Shown here: positions 35,227 to 43,606 of the stretch, one piece after another
How positions within the stretch are numbered: the stretch's first letter is position 1
Layout of the letters: each line of letters opens with the position of its first letter
Assembly (NCBI GenBank): GCA_046582185.1
Contig: JAYGEX010000019.1
Coordinates: 273,608 to 337,607 of the forward strand
Length of the DNA: 64,000 nucleotides
Reading direction: 5' to 3'
Source of the DNA: GCA-002726655 sp046582185
Lineage (GTDB): Bacteria; Pseudomonadota; Gammaproteobacteria; Pseudomonadales; Azotimanducaceae
Notes under the pieces: model-generated
The model's input: the letters and a program-made list of their open reading frames with translations, nothing else
What the model was told of the DNA's origin: nothing
Database searches by the model: none
Made by a program: the position numbers and the translations under genes

Positions 35227-36222
35227 CTAAGAATCATCCGCCAGTTTGACTAGCATCTTGCCATTGTTTGAACCAGAGAATAGGCCGATAAAAGCGCTGG
35301 CCGCATTTTCGATTCCATCAACGACTGTCTCGTGATATTTCATTTCACCGGAATTGATCCAGCCAGACATATCCTTCAGGAACTGTGGCTGCTGACTGCC
35401 GAACGCAGAAACAACGAAGCCTCGCATTGTGATGAATTTATAAATCATCTCAGTCAGGTTTCGAGGGCCGGGGGTTGCTGTATCACCATCGTTATAGTGA
35501 GCGATCATGCCACAAACAGGAATTCGGCCATTAATCTTCATATGAGTCAGCGCTGCTTCGAGCTGCTCGCCGCCGACATTTTCGAAATAGACATCGATGC
35601 CATTTGGCGCACCTTTCCTTAATTCTTCCAGGGCATTTGCTGTCTTGTAATTGAAAGCATGGTCAAAGCCGTATTCTTCGACAAGTTGCTTTACCTTGTC
35701 ATCGCTGCCAGCGCTGCCAACTACCGTACAACCCTTAATCTTTGCGATTTGGCCGACGACACTGCCAACGGCGCCGGAAGCTGCAGAAACAAAAACAGAC
35801 TCTCCATCCTTGAGTTCGCCAGTAACCAGTAAGCCGCCGTATGCCGTTAAACCAGGCATGCCCATGACACCCAGATAGGAGCTCAGTGGCGCTATGGTGG
35901 TATCGATCTTGGTCAGGTCTTTGCCGGAGGAGATGAAGTATTCGCGCCATGCTGCACCATTGTTGACATAGTCGCCTTCAACGAAGTCAGGGTTGTTGGA
36001 CGCAATAACCTTGCCAACAGCGCCGCCCATCAGGACTTGTCCGGTCGGCCAGTTTTCGCGCATTTGACCGCGCATATAGGGGTCCACCGACATGTAGATA
36101 TTCTGGATCAGTACTTCACCTGCGCCAGGGTCCGAGATCTCTTTTTCTACCAATTCAAAATTGTCTGTTACGGGTGCGCCCTGGGGACGGGACTTTAAAT
36201 GTATTTCTCTGCTTAATGGCAT
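35227..36222 (-). CDS. NADP-dependent oxidoreductase, CurA/leukotriene B4 dehydrogenase family
   Basis: From ATG 36222 (GGAG seven bases upstream) the 331-residue medium-chain reductase has YMSVDPYMRGQM, GMPGLTAYGGLL, SAASGAVGSVVGQIAKIKGC (NADPH site) and VYFENVGGEQLEAAL. It has no zinc ligands. Members reduce C=C bonds of enones such as curcumin, prostaglandins or allylic ketones. It precedes the aroQ-pheC fusion on the minus strand. The longer frame to 36309 has no supporting ribosome site. Confidence 0.9.
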   Translation of the reverse strand: MPLSREIHLKSRPQGAPVTDNFELVEKEISDPGAGEVLIQNIYMSVDPYMRGQMRENWPTGQVLMGGAVGKVIASNNPDFVEGDYVNNGAAWREYFISSGKDLTKIDTTIAPLSSYLGVMGMPGLTAYGGLLVTGELKDGESVFVSAASGAVGSVVGQIAKIKGCTVVGSAGSDDKVKQLVEEYGFDHAFNYKTANALEELRKGAPNGIDVYFENVGGEQLEAALTHMKINGRIPVCGMIAHYNDGDTATPGPRNLTEMIYKFITMRGFVVSAFGSQQPQFLKDMSGWINSGEMKYHETVVDGIENAASAFIGLFSGSNNGKMLVKLADDS

Positions 36223-36375
36223 CAAATGGCTCCGAGTTGTCTTGATCTGCCCGTGTTTATTGCCTTTACGGCTGGGCGATGCTATTTCAATGAACGCGGA
36301 TAGTACCACTTCTTCTAATACCTCGTGGGACTGTGGTAACTTGGCATTTTTTAACGGTACCCGTGAAGGAATTTT

Positions 36376-37176
36376 ATGTCAGATCCAGTGTTGTACGAAA
36401 AAAATGGCCATGTCGTTACATTGACGCTCAACCGTCACGAAACCCGAAATGCAATCTCCGAGGATGAGATGGTGAATGCACTGGTCGATGCCTGTGCCAG
36501 GATCAATGCAGATCTGGACGTTCGAGTGGCGATAATTACCGGCGCAGGCTCTGCCTTTAGTAGTGGCGGCAACGTTAAAGATATGCGTGACAAGAAAGGT
36601 ATGTTTGGCGGTACGCCAGGAGAAATACGTGATGGTTATCGAAACGGCATCCAGAGAATACCGCTGGCCGTTCAGGCTTTAGAGGTTCCTATTATCGCAG
36701 CCGTTAATGGCGCCGCGATTGGTGCCGGCTGTGATCTGACGATGATGTGCGACATGAGAATCGCATCGGAGAAAGCCATATTTGCAGAGAGTTTCGTTAA
36801 AGTTGGCCTGATTCCAGGAGATGGTGGCGCGTGGTTTTTACCGAGAGTTGTAGGTATATCGCGAGCAAACGAGATGGCCTTCACCGGTGAGCCCGTTACT
36901 GCGCAGAAGGCCCTGGACTGGGGTATGGTCTCCCGGGTAGTACCACCGGAACAGTTAATGGAAGCCGCCAACGATCTAGCGGCCAGAATTGCTGTGAATC
37001 CTCCTGGGGCTCTGCGCATGACCAAGAAACTGCTAAAGGAAGCCGAACATTCAAAACTGGATTCAATCCTCGAAATGTCTGCATCACTGCAAGCACTGGC
37101 TCACCAGACGAAAGACCATGCAGAGGCTGTTGATGCCATCATTGAAAAGCGCAAAGCCAATTTCACCGGAGAGTAG
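36376..37176 (+). CDS. Enoyl-CoA hydratase/isomerase (crotonase) family
   Basis: The 266-residue protein has the crotonase oxyanion-hole segments GAGSAFSSGGNVKDM and AVNGAAIGAGCDLTMMCDMR, and the second active-site Glu/Asp region FVKVGLIPGDGGAWFLPRVV. The Gly-Asp at the latter place rather than two Glu suggests a hydratase variant or an isomerase/lyase. It begins 87 bases after the closing of a divergent promoter region and is followed 10 bases later by the MFS gene, so the two are co-transcribed. Confidence 0.9.
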   Translation: MSDPVLYEKNGHVVTLTLNRHETRNAISEDEMVNALVDACARINADLDVRVAIITGAGSAFSSGGNVKDMRDKKGMFGGTPGEIRDGYRNGIQRIPLAVQALEVPIIAAVNGAAIGAGCDLTMMCDMRIASEKAIFAESFVKVGLIPGDGGAWFLPRVVGISRANEMAFTGEPVTAQKALDWGMVSRVVPPEQLMEAANDLAARIAVNPPGALRMTKKLLKEAEHSKLDSILEMSASLQALAHQTKDHAEAVDAIIEKRKANFTGE

Positions 37177-37186
37177 ATAGGCGTTT

Positions 37187-38581
37187 ATGAAGAATGAGAT
37201 CGTGTTAGATAGTGCTGGGTCCAGTTCTCCCTTTCAAAGCGCTGAGTTCCGCAAGCTCTTCGCAGCTCAGCTTATTGCTTTGTCAGGGACAGGCCTTGCA
37301 ACGGTCGCATTAACATTGCTTGCCTATGATCTTGCTGGCGGTAATGCAGGCCTGGTTCTTGGTCAGGCCCTTGCGGTTAAAATGATCGCCTATGTCTTCG
37401 TTTCACCACTAATGGGTGGCATCGCCCACAGATTTGATCGAAAGCGATTGCTGATTAGCCTGGACCTCGCCCGGGCGCTGATCGTTCTCGGCATGCCCTT
37501 TGTCACCGAAGTCTGGCAGATATTTAGTCTCATCTTCCTGCTGAATTCTTTCTCTGCAGGGTTTAAGCCGGTTTTTCAGGCAACTATTCCGGAGTTGATG
37601 CAGAATGAGCGCGCTTATAGCCGTGCGCTTTCTTACTCTCGCCTGGCATACGATCTGGAGATGCTGCTGAGTCCTATGCTTGCCGGGCTCGCTTTGCTCT
37701 TTTTTAGCTATAGCGCGCTATTCATTACAAATTCGATTACCTATCTGGTGTCTGCTGGATTGATTTTGATTGTGGTTTTTCCTGCAGCGGAAAAGGTTGA
37801 TCGCCTGGGAGGTGTATGGGGCGAGATCAGCTTCGGAATTCGCGCTTATCTTAGAACGCCTAGGCTGCGAGGAATGCTTGCACTCTACCTAGGCGTAGCA
37901 GCGGCAAGCGCAATGATCATCGTCAATACTGTTATCTATGTGAGGGAGAATCTAGGCGGCACTGAATCGGCAGTAGCGCTCGCATTGGCGGCGACTGGCG
38001 CTGGCTCAATGATCACAGCATTGATGATGCCGCGAATTCTGGACCAGGTTGCCGATCGAACCGTGATGATATTGGGTTCCGTCATCATGAGCGCGGGGTT
38101 GCTGGTAATGGTTGTCTCGCCGAACTTTTCTCAATTGCTCGTCATCTGGTTTGTCATTGGTATTGGCTGGTCTCTGGTACAAACCCCTTCCGGAAGGGTG
38201 GTTAATCGTTCCTCGTCACCAGCAGATCGATCTTCCTATTTCTCGGCTCAATTTTCCCTGTCGCACGCATGTTGGATGTTCGCGTATCCCCTTGTTGGCT
38301 GGATGGGCGTTTCAGTGGGCATCGAAATGACGAGCCTGTACTTTGGAATTGCCGTGGCGATGTTTACCCTGGTGGCAATTATTTTGTGGCCTGCGAATGA
38401 TCTTGTAGTACTAGAACATACTCATGAAGCGCTCAGTCATAGCCATGAACATTCCCATGTCAGTCATCACGATCATGAGCACACCCATGAAGACAAAAGG
38501 CACAAGCATGAACACAAACACCAGCCTCTGACCCATTCCCACGTATTCGTCATCGATGATCATCATCCGTCCTGGCCTTAA
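37187..38581 (+). CDS. MFS exporter with C-terminal His-rich tail
   Basis: This 464-residue MFS_3/EntS-like transporter has about 11-12 helices, with PLMGGIAHRFDRKRLLI as the signature loop between helices 2 and 3. After the last helix (near residue 403) comes a cytoplasmic tail of about 55 residues with many His in HxH pairs (SHSHEHSHVSHHDHEHTH and more), a plausible Zn/Ni/Co/Cu-binding region. Such tails are common in metal transporters but odd in an organic-compound exporter. It is the second gene after the enoyl-CoA hydratase. Confidence 0.85.
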   Translation: MKNEIVLDSAGSSSPFQSAEFRKLFAAQLIALSGTGLATVALTLLAYDLAGGNAGLVLGQALAVKMIAYVFVSPLMGGIAHRFDRKRLLISLDLARALIVLGMPFVTEVWQIFSLIFLLNSFSAGFKPVFQATIPELMQNERAYSRALSYSRLAYDLEMLLSPMLAGLALLFFSYSALFITNSITYLVSAGLILIVVFPAAEKVDRLGGVWGEISFGIRAYLRTPRLRGMLALYLGVAAASAMIIVNTVIYVRENLGGTESAVALALAATGAGSMITALMMPRILDQVADRTVMILGSVIMSAGLLVMVVSPNFSQLLVIWFVIGIGWSLVQTPSGRVVNRSSSPADRSSYFSAQFSLSHACWMFAYPLVGWMGVSVGIEMTSLYFGIAVAMFTLVAIILWPANDLVVLEHTHEALSHSHEHSHVSHHDHEHTHEDKRHKHEHKHQPLTHSHVFVIDDHHPSWP

Positions 38582-38602
38582 AAAAAGGAGGCGCTTTTTT
38601 GC
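38580..38602. terminator. Convergent terminator-like A/T-flanked hairpin
   Basis: AAAAAAG and CTTTTTT pair around GAGGCG between the convergent MFS and pspF genes, giving a stem of weak pairs with a U run on both strands. A short bidirectional terminator is likely. Confidence 0.45.
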
Positions 38603-38607
38603 CTTAT

Positions 38608-39657
38608 TTAGTTATCCAACAGGTCATACTTTTTTAGATAACCGCGCAGCTGATGGTAGGTTACGCCCAGGGCATCTGCGCTCTTCTTCTGATTGAACTG
38701 TGATGCGGCGAGCGCATTTTTGATCAACCCGACTTCATAGTCCTGGACGGATTGTTTAAAGTCTATCGGAAATTCATGCAAGGAGGGGACGGGTGCTACA
38801 ATCTTGGTGATTCCAGGCTCTTGAGATTCATCATCCATGGGAATGGTAACAACTTCGCTGGCCTGCACCGGCCTGAATGCAGATTCAAACGGATCAATAG
38901 AAATAATATCTACCAGTGCATCTGTATCCTGGGAGCGGTAAACACTTCGCTCCACCACATTTTTAAGTTCCCGAGCGTTGCCAGGCCAATGATAGGTTCG
39001 CAGCACTTTGCGTGCTGAGTCAGAAAAGCCGGGGAAATAGTCACGGCCGAGGTCGGCCGCCATATCCAAGGCAAATTGTTCGGCAAGAATCATGATGTCC
39101 TCCGGCCTTGCCCGGAGCGGCGGCAGGGTAATGACATCAAATGCCAGACGATCCAGTAAGTCTTCCCGAAACTTCCCTTTACGTGCCAGCGTAGGTAAAT
39201 CTTCGTTTGTGGCTCCAATAAGCCTCACGTCAGTGGTCAGCGTCTTGCTTCCGCCGACTCTCTCATATTCGCCATATTCAATAATTCGGAGTAGTTTTTC
39301 CTGTACGAGCTGGGATGTCGTTGCGAGTTCATCAAGAAATAATGATCCTTTATGGGCGCGCTCAAATCGGCCTTTGTGCAATTTGTTTGCACCAGTGAAT
39401 GCACCGGCTTCATGGCCGAAGAGTTCCGTCTCCAGAAGGCTTTCGCTAATAGCGGCGCAGTTCATTTTGATGTATTCCTGATCCCAGCGACCAGACAGGT
39501 AATGAAGCCGGGCAGCAATCAGTTCTTTGCCTGTTCCTCGCTCACCGACAATGAGTACCGGTTTGTTTAGAGGAGCAACTTGCGAGACCAGGTCCAGCAC
39601 CTCAAGAAAGGAGGGAGCTTCGCCCAGGAGGCGATCATTATGTTGATTGGTTGGCAT
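38608..39657 (-). CDS. pspF: PspF, sigma-54 activator of the phage-shock operon
   Basis: The 349-residue enhancer-binding protein lacks an N-terminal sensing domain, as in PspF. It has Walker A GERGTGKE, the sigma-54 contact loop GAFTGA, Walker B LFLDEL, and an arginine/sensor region GNARELKNVVERSV. A Fis-type helix-turn-helix sits at the C-terminus (NQKKSADALGVTYHQLRGYL). The start ATG 39657 has GGAG upstream; the frame extends to 39702. It is divergent from pspA across 316 bases holding a sigma-54 promoter. Confidence 0.92.
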   Translation of the reverse strand: MPTNQHNDRLLGEAPSFLEVLDLVSQVAPLNKPVLIVGERGTGKELIAARLHYLSGRWDQEYIKMNCAAISESLLETELFGHEAGAFTGANKLHKGRFERAHKGSLFLDELATTSQLVQEKLLRIIEYGEYERVGGSKTLTTDVRLIGATNEDLPTLARKGKFREDLLDRLAFDVITLPPLRARPEDIMILAEQFALDMAADLGRDYFPGFSDSARKVLRTYHWPGNARELKNVVERSVYRSQDTDALVDIISIDPFESAFRPVQASEVVTIPMDDESQEPGITKIVAPVPSLHEFPIDFKQSVQDYEVGLIKNALAASQFNQKKSADALGVTYHQLRGYLKKYDLLDN

Positions 39658-39727
39658 TTCCGCTCCAAAATTTACAATTAGGCTTTCCAGGTTGATCCCC
39701 ACTATCAGTGAACCCTGTATCCGATCT

Positions 39728-39740
39728 CAACTAATAGTTG
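39728..39740. promoter_or_regulatory. Perfect palindrome in the pspF-pspA intergenic region
   Basis: CAACTAATAGTTG (CAACTA, A, TAGTTG) is the only clear symmetric site between the divergent genes. It lies about 110 bases upstream of the sigma-54 promoter and about 70 from pspF. It is a candidate PspF-binding upstream activating site and pspF autorepression operator. Confidence 0.45.
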
Positions 39741-39849
39741 GTTTGTTTCACCACTTGGTTGGTCATATTAGCTTTGAATTACCAGCATAGCAAAAGCCAA
39801 TATTAAAAAAGTCCTTAAATAACAGATGATTAGAAGGGATATGAAGAGC

Positions 39850-39865
39850 TGGCACGGAAAGTGTA
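39850..39865 (+). promoter_or_regulatory. Sigma-54 promoter of the psp operon
   Basis: TGGCACGGAAAGTGTA fits the -24 GG and -12 region with correct spacing. It matches the E. coli pspA promoter as I recall it, including the TGTA rather than TGCA at -12. Transcription would start about 12 bases later, near 39877, leaving a leader of roughly 95 bases before pspA. Confidence 0.8.
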
Positions 39866-39973
39866 TTTAGTTAGGACAAATAAGCAAAATGACGTAATTC
39901 AGCGGGCAATTGGTCAATTTCATAAGCTCGATTTACACAAAAAGTTAACACAATAGGCAAAGAGGTTAGGAAA

Positions 39974-40687
39974 ATGGGAATTTTTTCCAGATTTACAGAC
40001 ATTATCAATGCAAACATCAACTCCATTCTGGATAAGGCAGAGGACCCTGAAAAAATGGTACGTCTCATCATACAAGAGATGGAGGAGACGCTTGTTGAGG
40101 TGCGGACCCAATCAGCCAAATTGATTGCGGATAAGAAAGACTATGGCCGACGTGCACAGCGTCTGGCAAAGGAAGCGCAGGAATGGGAGCGCAAAGCTGA
40201 AATTGCCCTGGGTAAGGAACGCGAAGATCTTGCTCGTGCCGCGCTCAAAGAGAAGAGCGATGCTGACGAAGCCGTGATGAACATTGAATCCGACTTGGAA
40301 GTTGTTGATCTCAACCTTGAAAAGCTGTCTGGTGATATTGGCCAGTTACAGCAGAAGTTATCTGATGCAAAGGCCCGCCAAAAAGCATTGATCTTGCGGG
40401 GCAAGACAGCACAATCCAGAATGGGTGTGAAACGCCAGCTCCACGATGTGGACATTGATGGTGCAATGAGCAAATTCGATCGATATGAGCGCAGAATCGA
40501 TGACCTTGAGGGCGAAGTTGAAGCCTACGATTTGGGTCAGCGCAATCTTGCCGATGAAATCGCCGATCTTGAGTCCAACGAAAAGGTTGACGAAGAGTTG
40601 GAGAAGCTGAAAGCTCGATTGGGTAAGAGCCCAAGCGTTGGCTCTGACAGCCAGGATGCGACTAATAAGAGCGCCGATAGCCATTAA
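39974..40687 (+). CDS. pspA: Phage shock protein A
   Basis: This 237-residue coiled-coil protein of the PspA/Vipp1/ESCRT-III family starts with the amphipathic helix region MGIFSRFTDIINANINSILD, followed by EDPEKMVRLIIQEMEETL. Long heptad helices run to about residue 220 and a short disordered tail follows. PspA binds stressed inner membrane and inhibits PspF. It has a good ribosome site (GAGGTTAGG). Confidence 0.95.
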   Translation: MGIFSRFTDIINANINSILDKAEDPEKMVRLIIQEMEETLVEVRTQSAKLIADKKDYGRRAQRLAKEAQEWERKAEIALGKEREDLARAALKEKSDADEAVMNIESDLEVVDLNLEKLSGDIGQLQQKLSDAKARQKALILRGKTAQSRMGVKRQLHDVDIDGAMSKFDRYERRIDDLEGEVEAYDLGQRNLADEIADLESNEKVDEELEKLKARLGKSPSVGSDSQDATNKSADSH

Positions 40688-40734
40688 TCCGGCGTGTATT
40701 CCATATATAACAAAACAGGTCTGGAGAAGAATCA

Positions 40735-40980
40735 ATGGAACCGATCCAAGTGATGATATTTGTGCCGACCGTTGTCTTCCTGGTGGTGGTTGCACCGCTT
40801 TGGATTATTCTTCATTACAAAGCCAAAGGCAGCATCGTTCATGGCTTGTCCAATAGTGAGCAGGCAGACCTCGATGAAATGATTGAGACAGCCAGCAAGA
40901 TGGCAGCGAGGATTGAAACTCTGGAATCCATACTTGATGTAGAGAGCCCTGCCTGGAGAGACAAGCGAGCGGAACGATAA
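40735..40980 (+). CDS. pspB: Phage shock protein B
   Basis: The 81-residue protein has one N-terminal membrane helix (residues 6-26: MIFVPTVVFLVVVAPLWIIL), a polar segment and a C-terminal coiled coil with RIETLESILDVESPAWRD, typical of PspB. It acts with PspC to sense envelope stress and recruit PspA. GGAG lies 10 bases upstream of ATG. Confidence 0.92.
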   Translation: MEPIQVMIFVPTVVFLVVVAPLWIILHYKAKGSIVHGLSNSEQADLDEMIETASKMAARIETLESILDVESPAWRDKRAER

Positions 40981-41076
40981 GGGCCGAGCACTAATATTTT
41001 TCGAAATATGTCATTGTAAAATGTCTTTGGATATTTGTGCGAACTAAACCATCGATGACGAATAAGAGGGTACATC

Positions 41077-42108
41077 GTGAGTAAGTCGGATCGAGAAAAA
41101 AGAGATGCAGAACGGGCCGCCAGGCGAGCAAGCAGATTGGCTCAACGAGCAGAGCAGCGAGCCAAGCGCAAGGAAGAGCAAGCTATTCATGCTATGGATA
41201 GAGCCGAAAGACTTGCAGAGCGTGCAAATAAACGCCCGAAGCGCGAACGTGATCTTGACAAGTCCATAGAAGACTTTGTTGATGAGGTAACGGATAAGTG
41301 GACTCGAAAGGCTGAGGATTGGATTGATGAGCAAAGCACCAAGCTCTTTGATTCAAGTGAAAACGCTGGTTACGAAACTGCCGGGGATGACTATGCCGAG
41401 CAGGAATATGAAGATGCAGAGAAGTCTGCGCGTTCGGCAAGACGAGCAGCTGAAACTGCCAATCGAAGGGCTGAGGAGGCCGAACAACACGCCAGCAGAT
41501 ACCGTGATGATGCTGAGCAAGATTCAGATTTTGGCGAAAGGTCACGTTCCAGAAGGCGCACATACTCCCGGCAGAGTTCAAAACGATCTCGCCATAGAGG
41601 CAGGAGATTCTCCGGATATGACTGGAGCAGAGGTGATTGGAGCTGGAGCGGCTGGACTTCACGCATGCGTCATCGAGGAAACCTGTACCGTGATACCAGA
41701 AACAAAAGAGTCTGTGGCGTTTGTGCCGGGGCTTCAGAATATTTGGGAGTGGAAACCTGGCAGCTAAGGCTGATGGCAGTCCTCGGGCTGATTTTCATAC
41801 CGACAGTGACTATTCCAGTGTATTTCATTACCTATTTCCTGATGGATAAAAAGCCCTATTACAGGCAAGTGACAGACAGATTTGATGATCTCGAAACACC
41901 TTCCAGGAAGGAGTCGCGCAAGATGAGAAAAGCCAGGAAGAAGACAGAGGAACAAATGCCTGATGTCACTAACAAGGAAGCTATGCGGAAAGCTAAATCC
42001 AATTTTGGTGATATCGAAGCGAGATTGCGTCAGATGGAGACGCATGTCACTTCATCAACCTTTGAGTTAGATCGCGAGTTAAACAAAATTTCGGTGGAGG
42101 ACAAGTAA
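41077..42108 (+). CDS. pspC: PspC-domain protein with long charged N-terminal region
   Basis: At 343 residues this is almost three times the length of classic PspC (about 120). The PspC domain (about residues 196-262) has LYRDTRNKRVCGVCAGASEY, one hydrophobic span VLGLIFIPTVTIPVYFITYF and MDKKP. Before it lies about 190 residues rich in Arg, Glu and Ala forming likely coiled coil and an Arg/Ser/Tyr-rich stretch; after it comes another charged coil. The start GTG 41077 has AAGAGGG seven bases upstream. It is next to a DUF2807 gene with no gap. Confidence 0.85.
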   Translation: MSKSDREKRDAERAARRASRLAQRAEQRAKRKEEQAIHAMDRAERLAERANKRPKRERDLDKSIEDFVDEVTDKWTRKAEDWIDEQSTKLFDSSENAGYETAGDDYAEQEYEDAEKSARSARRAAETANRRAEEAEQHASRYRDDAEQDSDFGERSRSRRRTYSRQSSKRSRHRGRRFSGYDWSRGDWSWSGWTSRMRHRGNLYRDTRNKRVCGVCAGASEYLGVETWQLRLMAVLGLIFIPTVTIPVYFITYFLMDKKPYYRQVTDRFDDLETPSRKESRKMRKARKKTEEQMPDVTNKEAMRKAKSNFGDIEARLRQMETHVTSSTFELDRELNKISVEDK

Positions 42109-42780
42109 ATGTCCGTTGAAATTCGAGAGGTAAGTGATTTCGATCAGATTCGGTTCAGAGGCCCTGGCATTTGTAAGATCATTCAGGGCGACACGGAGTC
42201 GCTGAATATTCATGCCCCTGCGTACATGATGGGCGAGATTGAGTCCAGCGTAAGTGACTCTGTCCTGCATCTGGGTTATGTATCGCCGAGGGTTGTATCC
42301 CTGCGCGTACAACGGGAAATCATCTCCTACGAGCTCTATGTTAAGGATATCAGCCGAATGGTCGTGCTCGGTTCTGGGCGGATTGTAGTTCCTGATCTGG
42401 ATAACGATGCAGTCAAGGTAGAGATCAATGGCTCAGGGCAGATCTGTCTTGATAATCTGACCGCCGACAAGTTGGTAGTGGAAATAAAAGGGTCGGGCCG
42501 CGTCAAGGTCGCAGGAGATGTTGAAATGCAGTCACTTTCAATCTCAGGGTCCGGGCGATATGAAGCGCAGCAACTGGTCAGTGATTTTGCGCAGGCAAAA
42601 ATATCTGGCTCTGGTCAGGCGGATGTATCTGTAAGTGATGATCTTAGCGTCATCATCTCCGGCAGCGGCAAGATCAGCTATGGCGGTTATCCGGATGTCT
42701 CGAAAGTGATATCAGGTTCAGGAAAGGTTCTTCGACGCAGAAGAGATAAACAAATTAGTCATCAGGAGAGGAAGACATGA
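42109..42780 (+). CDS. Head-GIN (DUF2807-like) beta-helix protein without signal peptide
   Basis: The 223-residue protein contains regularly spaced GSG turns (VVLGSGRIVV, EINGSGQICLD, EIKGSGRVKVAG, SISGSGRYEA, KISGSGQADVS, IISGSGKISYGG, VISGSGKVLRR), each about 20 residues apart. These give a right-handed beta-helix as in GIN/DUF2807-DUF4097 proteins. Usual members are exported; here the chain starts with MSVEIREVSDFDQIRF and has no signal. It begins directly after the pspC stop and its stop overlaps the next gene (ATGA), so it is part of the psp unit. Function in envelope stress is inferred from location. Confidence 0.8.
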   Translation: MSVEIREVSDFDQIRFRGPGICKIIQGDTESLNIHAPAYMMGEIESSVSDSVLHLGYVSPRVVSLRVQREIISYELYVKDISRMVVLGSGRIVVPDLDNDAVKVEINGSGQICLDNLTADKLVVEIKGSGRVKVAGDVEMQSLSISGSGRYEAQQLVSDFAQAKISGSGQADVSVSDDLSVIISGSGKISYGGYPDVSKVISGSGKVLRRRRDKQISHQERKT

Positions 42781-43031
42781 GTTTTACTTTTTATACTGTA
42801 GTAGGAGTCATCGCGGTCTGTTACATATTGATGAAAGGCGTCGTAGAAATTATTAAGGTCGCCAAAGGTAGCGGCAAAGTAGCAAACAAGAAGATTGATG
42901 AGTTTGGAACAGACCTTGCGAGCCTCGAGCAAGATTTGGAAGATGCCCGTCAGCGGATTGAGGTCCTTGAAAAAATAGTCACCGATGAGAAATATGATCT
43001 GAAGAAAAAGATAGACGACCTCGCGAATTAG
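42777..43031 (+). CDS. PspB-like small membrane protein with coiled coil
   Basis: The 84-residue protein has an N-terminal membrane helix (VVGVIAVCYILMKGVVEII) and a C-terminal coiled coil with a heptad pattern (DLEDARQRIEVLEKIVTDEK). That is PspB's plan, and the RIEVLEKIVTD text recalls the PspB C-terminus. It may be a second PspB paralogue or a PspD analogue. It is the last gene of the psp operon, overlapping the GIN gene by four bases. Confidence 0.7.
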   Translation: MSFTFYTVVGVIAVCYILMKGVVEIIKVAKGSGKVANKKIDEFGTDLASLEQDLEDARQRIEVLEKIVTDEKYDLKKKIDDLAN

Positions 43032-43076
43032 TGACCCGGTACTTTTATGTCCGTACATTGATTCGTTCGCCAATGG

Positions 43077-43592
43077 TTAGCTGCTGAATCGGAAACTTAT
43101 TATCGCTTGTGATTCTTCCAGTTGCGAACCGCCCCCTCGCGATTGTTGAAAGCGTTCAGTGAAATTTTCTTGCGTATTCGAAATAATCAGCTCTTTCCAG
43201 AATGAATAGGCGGGTTTATTTTTGTCAAGGACGTTGACCAGCCATCTTCCGGTATATTGCTTCCAGATAGTGATAGCTGCCTGACTGCCAACTTTCTGCC
43301 CTCTAAAGCGGGGAAGCACGAAGAACTCCGCAATTTCCATATAGTCCAGTCGCTCTACCGCATCGATTTCCAGGCGTACCAGAGCAAAGCCTGCCAGCTG
43401 ATTCCGCCAGCGGATAAAATAGGGATAGCGGTTTTTATCCTGCCAGTAGTGATTAAAGTAAGGGTAAATATATTGCCCCGGTTCATCCATTTTAACAGGG
43501 CTGAATTCCGAAAGACCCTGTAAATAAAGTTGCATCAGATCGGCTAGAGTTTCCCTGTTTGTGCTGCGGATTGGCTCAATTGATATTTCCAT
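43077..43592 (-). CDS. GNAT-type acetyltransferase
   Basis: The 171-residue protein has the GNAT core: EIAEFFVLPRFRGQKVGSQA (beta-4 and acetyl-CoA pyrophosphate loop R-x-x-K-x-G) and NVLDKNKPAYSFWKELI. Substrate is not evident. It lies 14 bases before the glycerophosphodiesterase gene in the same orientation, so the order of transcription is ugpQ-like first, then this gene. Confidence 0.75.
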   Translation of the reverse strand: MEISIEPIRSTNRETLADLMQLYLQGLSEFSPVKMDEPGQYIYPYFNHYWQDKNRYPYFIRWRNQLAGFALVRLEIDAVERLDYMEIAEFFVLPRFRGQKVGSQAAITIWKQYTGRWLVNVLDKNKPAYSFWKELIISNTQENFTERFQQSRGGGSQLEESQAIISFRFSS

Positions 43593-43606
43593 AGAGAGTG
43601 GGCTTT

